Below are positions 6,946-8,676 of a DNA stretch of 8,676 nucleotides, piece by piece. This stretch comes from Cloacimonetes bacterium UBA4175 (GTDB lineage: Bacteria > Cloacimonadota > Cloacimonadia > Cloacimonadales > Cloacimonadaceae): positions 1 to 8,676 of the forward strand of contig DFUX01000067.1 of assembly GCA_002379855.1 (NCBI GenBank), read 5' to 3'. The notes beneath the pieces were generated by a model. That model made no database searches and was not told the origin of the DNA. It worked only from the letters and a program-made list of their open reading frames with translations. Numbering within the stretch: position 1 is the stretch's first letter; every line of letters starts with the position of its first letter. The position numbers were made by a program, and so were the translations under genes.

Positions 6946-7938
6946 ATGAAAGTAGCTCTTACCGGCATCAAACCGACTGGAATTCCCCACATAGGCAACT
7001 ATCTGGGAGCGATCAAGCCCGCCCTGAAGCTTAGCGAAACCTGCGAAGCACGCTATTTTATCGCGGATTACCACGCGCTGAACGCTTGCAAGGATCCAGC
7101 CGCGATACGCAACATGACTTTGGAGATCGCGGCGGCCTGGCTGGCTTCCGGGCTTGACCCCAAAAAGGTTCTTTTTTACAAGCAGTCGCTTGTGCCCCAG
7201 ACCTTTGAGCTGCTCACCATACTGCTGGCCTTCACCCCCAAAGGCCTGATGAACCGCGCCCACGCCTACAAAGCCATGCTTCAGGCCAATGCCGAAGCAG
7301 GCAGGGATCCGGACGATGGGGTGAACATGGGCCTCTATACCTATCCGGTCTTGATGGCGGCGGACATCCTGCTCTTCGATACGGACTACGTTCCGGTGGG
7401 AAATGACCAGTTTCAGCATGTGGAAATGGCGGTGGATATTGCCCAGAGCTTCAATTTCGTCTATGGGCAGGAGTGTTTCCGCCTGCCTCAGCCCCTGGCT
7501 ACCGAACACAGCAAAACCCTGATGGGGCTGGACGGACGCAAGATGTCCAAAAGCTATGGCAATATCATTCCCATATTCGCCCCCGAAAAAGAGCTGCGCA
7601 AGCTGGTGATGCGCATCGTCACCAACTCCCAGGGCGTGGAAGAACCCAAAGACCCCGAGACCTGCACCATCTTTTCGATCTACCGCAATTTCGCCTCGCC
7701 CGAACAGGTGGAGGCGCTGCGGCAACGCTATCTGGCCGGCGGGATGGGCTGGGGGCATGCCAAGCAGGAACTCTTTGAGGTGATGAACGCCGCCCTGACT
7801 CCGCTGCGGGAGCGCTACACGGAACTGATGGCTAATCCCCGGGGTATTATCGACATCCTGGAAGAGGGCTCTGCCCGGGCGCGCCTGCTTGCTGCCGAGA
7901 AAATCCGCATGCTGCGCGGCGTAATCGGCATGGATTAG
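6946..7938 (+). CDS. trpS: Tryptophanyl-tRNA synthetase
   Basis: The 330-residue class Ic synthetase charges tRNA(Trp) with tryptophan in the cytosol. The HIGH-type signature is PHIGN (14-18), within TGIKPTGIPHIGNYLG, and the KMSKS loop is KMSKS at 199-203. The tryptophan-pocket segment IADYHAL (39-45) keeps His43, and YTYPVLMAADIL (131-142) and PVGNDQFQHVEMAVDIA (150-166) are typical of bacterial TrpRS. The C-terminal YLAGGMGWGHAK block matches the tRNA-binding helical region. Length matches compact bacterial enzymes of about 330 residues. Position 9 is Lys, where the Bacillus-type enzyme has Gln. GAGG (6937-6940) lies 5 nt before the ATG, and the gene starts 13 nt after rimO, so it is the last gene of the operon. 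No T-rich intrinsic terminator follows; the transcript would run into the palindromic repeats from 8000 onward. Confidence 0.96.
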   Translation: MKVALTGIKPTGIPHIGNYLGAIKPALKLSETCEARYFIADYHALNACKDPAAIRNMTLEIAAAWLASGLDPKKVLFYKQSLVPQTFELLTILLAFTPKGLMNRAHAYKAMLQANAEAGRDPDDGVNMGLYTYPVLMAADILLFDTDYVPVGNDQFQHVEMAVDIAQSFNFVYGQECFRLPQPLATEHSKTLMGLDGRKMSKSYGNIIPIFAPEKELRKLVMRIVTNSQGVEEPKDPETCTIFSIYRNFASPEQVEALRQRYLAGGMGWGHAKQELFEVMNAALTPLRERYTELMANPRGIIDILEEGSARARLLAAEKIRMLRGVIGMD

Positions 7939-7999
7939 AGGCCGGAATAAGCCGTCTCTGCCAAACATACAAGTTTTCAGCTAAGTTAAAACAGTCCTT

Positions 8000-8052
8000 A
8001 AAAGACTGGATCCCGGGTCAAGCAAGCTTGCCCGGGATGACGCAATACATAG
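8000..8052. repeat. REP-like palindrome, copy 1
   Basis: The element starts AAAAGACTGGATC and contains the inverted arms ATCCCGGG (8010-8017) and CCCGGGAT (8031-8038). After GGG in the left arm an extra T (8018) is followed by CAAGC, which can extend the pairing to GCTTG, leaving that T bulged. The tail is GATGACGCAATACATAG. It resembles the GGATCCCGGG-TCAAG-CCCGGGATGAC palindromes scattered through many bacterial genomes. It lies 61 nt after the trpS stop and could serve as its mRNA 3' end structure. CAGTC (7992-7996) just upstream can also pair with GACTG (8004-8008). Confidence 0.8.
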
Positions 8053-8088
8053 TCTGTAAATGCTTTCTTCGGGGTTGGCTGGTTGTTC

Positions 8089-8158
8089 CTAAAAAGACTG
8101 GATCACGGGTAAGCCACCCCAGAGGGGGCCCGACTTCCCGTGATGACACAGAATATAG
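8089..8158. repeat. REP-like palindrome, copy 2
   Basis: This copy has the same head (CTAAAAAGACTGGATC) and tail (GATGACACAGAATATAG) as copy 1. Its outer arms are ATCACGGG (8102-8109) and CCCGTGAT (8137-8144). A T after GGG (8110) is again bulged before AAG pairs with CTT. The loop differs completely and holds its own small hairpin, CCCC-AGA-GGGG (8117-8127). The arm base that changed from C to A relative to copy 1 is matched by a G-to-T change in the other arm, so pairing is preserved. Confidence 0.8.
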
Positions 8159-8182
8159 CTTGGTGAACTTGTTACGGGGGAA

Positions 8183-8241
8183 CCATTCCACCATTTCACC
8201 TTGCCACCTTTCCACCTCAAAAACACCTTTCCAACTTTCCA
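8183..8241. repeat. Degenerate 8-bp tandem repeat (CCTTTCCA)
   Basis: Units are CCATTCCA (8183), CCATTTCA (8191), CCTTGCCA (8199), CCTTTCCA (8207), an 11-bp interruption (8215-8225), CCTTTCCA (8226) and ACTTTCCA (8234). All C/T content is on the + strand and purine content on the minus strand. It is a microsatellite-like tract; no function is evident. Confidence 0.75.
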
Positions 8242-8303
8242 CGATCTTTTCATAGCACCTATATATATGGGGGAGCTTGTGCCTCATTTGCATCACCTTC
8301 TCC

Positions 8304-8399
8304 AGCTTAGGTCTTCCGGGGGTCATCCTTAACCTGGTAAGGGATGACCTAAGGATGATGGCACCAAATGCAGGAGCAGCGAAGGAGAGCGCTATGAAG
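8304..8399. repeat. Dispersed palindromic repeat, right copy
   Basis: This is the second copy of the repeat at 103-203, in direct orientation. It keeps TCATCCTTA (8323-8331) with TAAGGATGA (8350-8358). This copy offers two further perfect pairings of the same bases: GGTCATCC (8321-8328) with GGATGACC (8342-8349), and CTTAGGTC (8306-8313) with GACCTAAG (8346-8353). The three stems are mutually exclusive. It ends in CTATGAAG like the left copy. Confidence 0.75.
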
Positions 8400-8477
8400 C
8401 ATTATGCGGATTGTATAGGAATAATTATGCGATTGTCAAGTAATTGATGCCAGTTTTTCCGGGCTGGGAGGTTGTTT

Positions 8478-8500
8478 CTAAAAGACTGGATCACGGGTAA
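8478..8500. repeat. REP-like palindrome, copy 3, left half only
   Basis: CTAAAAGACTGGATCACGGGTAA matches the first half of copy 2, including about 30 nt of related sequence upstream (GGTTGTT before the head). The expected right arm CCCGTGATGAC is missing. Instead the sequence passes at about 8501 into a different element. The copy is therefore truncated or interrupted. Confidence 0.7.
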
Positions 8501-8660
8501 TGCGGTTCACGCAGATATACGCGGATAAAAGAAAAGACGCGGATCGGCGCAGATTATTGTTATGTTGGATTCGGGAATTGGTAGTTGTTTTTCGGCTGGA
8601 TATTTGCCCTTATCCTGTTCTTTTAATTCGTGTTAATTTGTGTAATTTGTGGATGATTAT
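8501..8660. mobile_element. MITE-like element with imperfect inverted ends
   Basis: The left end (about 8508-8537) is CACGCAGATATACGCGGA followed by an A/G-rich run. The right end (about 8618-8653) is TTCTTTTAATTCGTG followed by TTAATTTGTGTAATTTGTGGA, an imperfect reverse complement of the left end. The left part carries internal short direct repeats (CGCAGAT, CGCGGAT, CGCGGAT, CGCAGAT). Sequences of the type TTCGTG-TTAATTTGTG-TAATTTGTGG are, to my recollection, common between genes in Bacteroidota and related anaerobes. There is no transposase gene, so it would be non-autonomous. The exact borders are uncertain. Confidence 0.5.
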
Positions 8661-8661
8661 T

Positions 8662-8676
8662 CTAAAAGACTGGATC
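8662..8676. repeat. REP-like head, copy 4, cut by the window end
   Basis: CTAAAAGACTGGATC at the very end of the window is identical to 8478-8492. The window stops before the palindrome arms, so completeness cannot be judged. Confidence 0.65.

Larger units (their letters stand above)
3098..7938 (+). other. Probable four-gene operon apeB-like/DUF1015/rimO/trpS
   Basis: Four genes on one strand have gaps of 23, -4 and 13 nt, and no terminator or promoter is seen between them. The three non-overlapping genes carry their own Shine-Dalgarno sites, while rimO starts on the ATGA stop of DUF1015, indicating translational coupling. The acyl-CoA ligase ends 75 nt upstream without a terminator-like hairpin, so it may be co-transcribed. 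Confidence 0.7.
7939..8676. other. Non-coding right spacer made of repeats
   Basis: This 738-base stretch has no supportable gene; open frames here are translations of palindromes and tandem repeats. It is a mosaic of two whole REP-like palindromes (8000-8052, 8089-8158), two incomplete heads of the same element (8478-8500, 8662-8676), an 8-bp tandem repeat (8183-8241), a dispersed repeat copy (8304-8399) and a MITE-like element (about 8501-8660). Each part is listed separately. Confidence 0.8.

Noticed and set aside
5154..6998. Long minus-strand open frame of 614 codons opposite DUF1015 and rimO
   Set aside because: It spans two well-supported genes and their junction on the other strand. 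No domain pattern is seen in its peptide.
8000..8158. Repeated AAAGACTGGATC units considered as a CRISPR array
   Set aside because: Units are irregularly spaced, the intervening sequences are of unequal length and partly homologous, and the units are heads of palindromic elements. No cas gene is present.
8018..8326. Minus-strand open frame of 102 codons in the right spacer
   Set aside because: It runs through two REP palindromes and the 8-bp tandem repeat, so its peptide is translated repeat sequence. No ribosome binding site or known domain supports it.

Overview
This window looks like ordinary chromosome from a mesophilic, probably uncultured anaerobic bacterium. The protein style (a fatty acyl-CoA ligase with a GPSGENIYPE-type hinge, a DUF1015 protein, a PHIGN-type TrpRS) and the spacers full of short palindromes suggest Candidatus Cloacimonadota or a relative in the Bacteroidota/FCB sphere. 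That placement is an impression from sequence style, not a computed result. No phage, CRISPR, rRNA or tRNA gene is visible.

Layout. Positions 1-560 are non-coding. They hold one copy of a roughly 79-100 bp dispersed repeat with a conserved stem, a perfect TTCG-loop hairpin, and a near-consensus sigma70-type promoter. Six genes follow, all on the + strand: (1) a secreted protein with a GyrI/AraC-effector-type small-molecule-binding domain, 561-1190; (2) an AMP-forming long-chain acyl-CoA ligase, 1382-3022; (3) an M18 aminopeptidase, 3098-4366; (4) a DUF1015 protein, 4390-5640; (5) rimO, the ribosomal protein S12 methylthiotransferase, 5637-6932; (6) trpS, tryptophanyl-tRNA synthetase, 6946-7938. 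Genes 3-6 are separated by 23, -4 and 13 nt and are very probably one operon. Gene 2 may feed into it across a 75-nt gap, and gene 1 has its own promoter. The operon joins peptide breakdown (M18), ribosome modification (RimO) and aminoacylation (TrpS), a protein-synthesis and amino-acid-supply theme, with one uncharacterised member (DUF1015).

Positions 7939-8676 are non-coding and made of repeats. There are two complete REP-like palindromes that start AAAGACTGGATC, two incomplete copies of the same head, an 8-bp tandem repeat, a second copy of the dispersed repeat seen near the left end, and an AT-rich MITE-like element with imperfect inverted ends. The window stops inside a repeat head, as a contig broken at a repeat would.

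I do not see a clearly new multi-gene system. The points most worth checking are the paired repeat that brackets the gene block and can form mutually exclusive stems, the nested REP/MITE structure, the DGHHR motif of the DUF1015 protein, the exported ligand-binding domain, and Lys9 of TrpS, a residue linked to indolmycin resistance.
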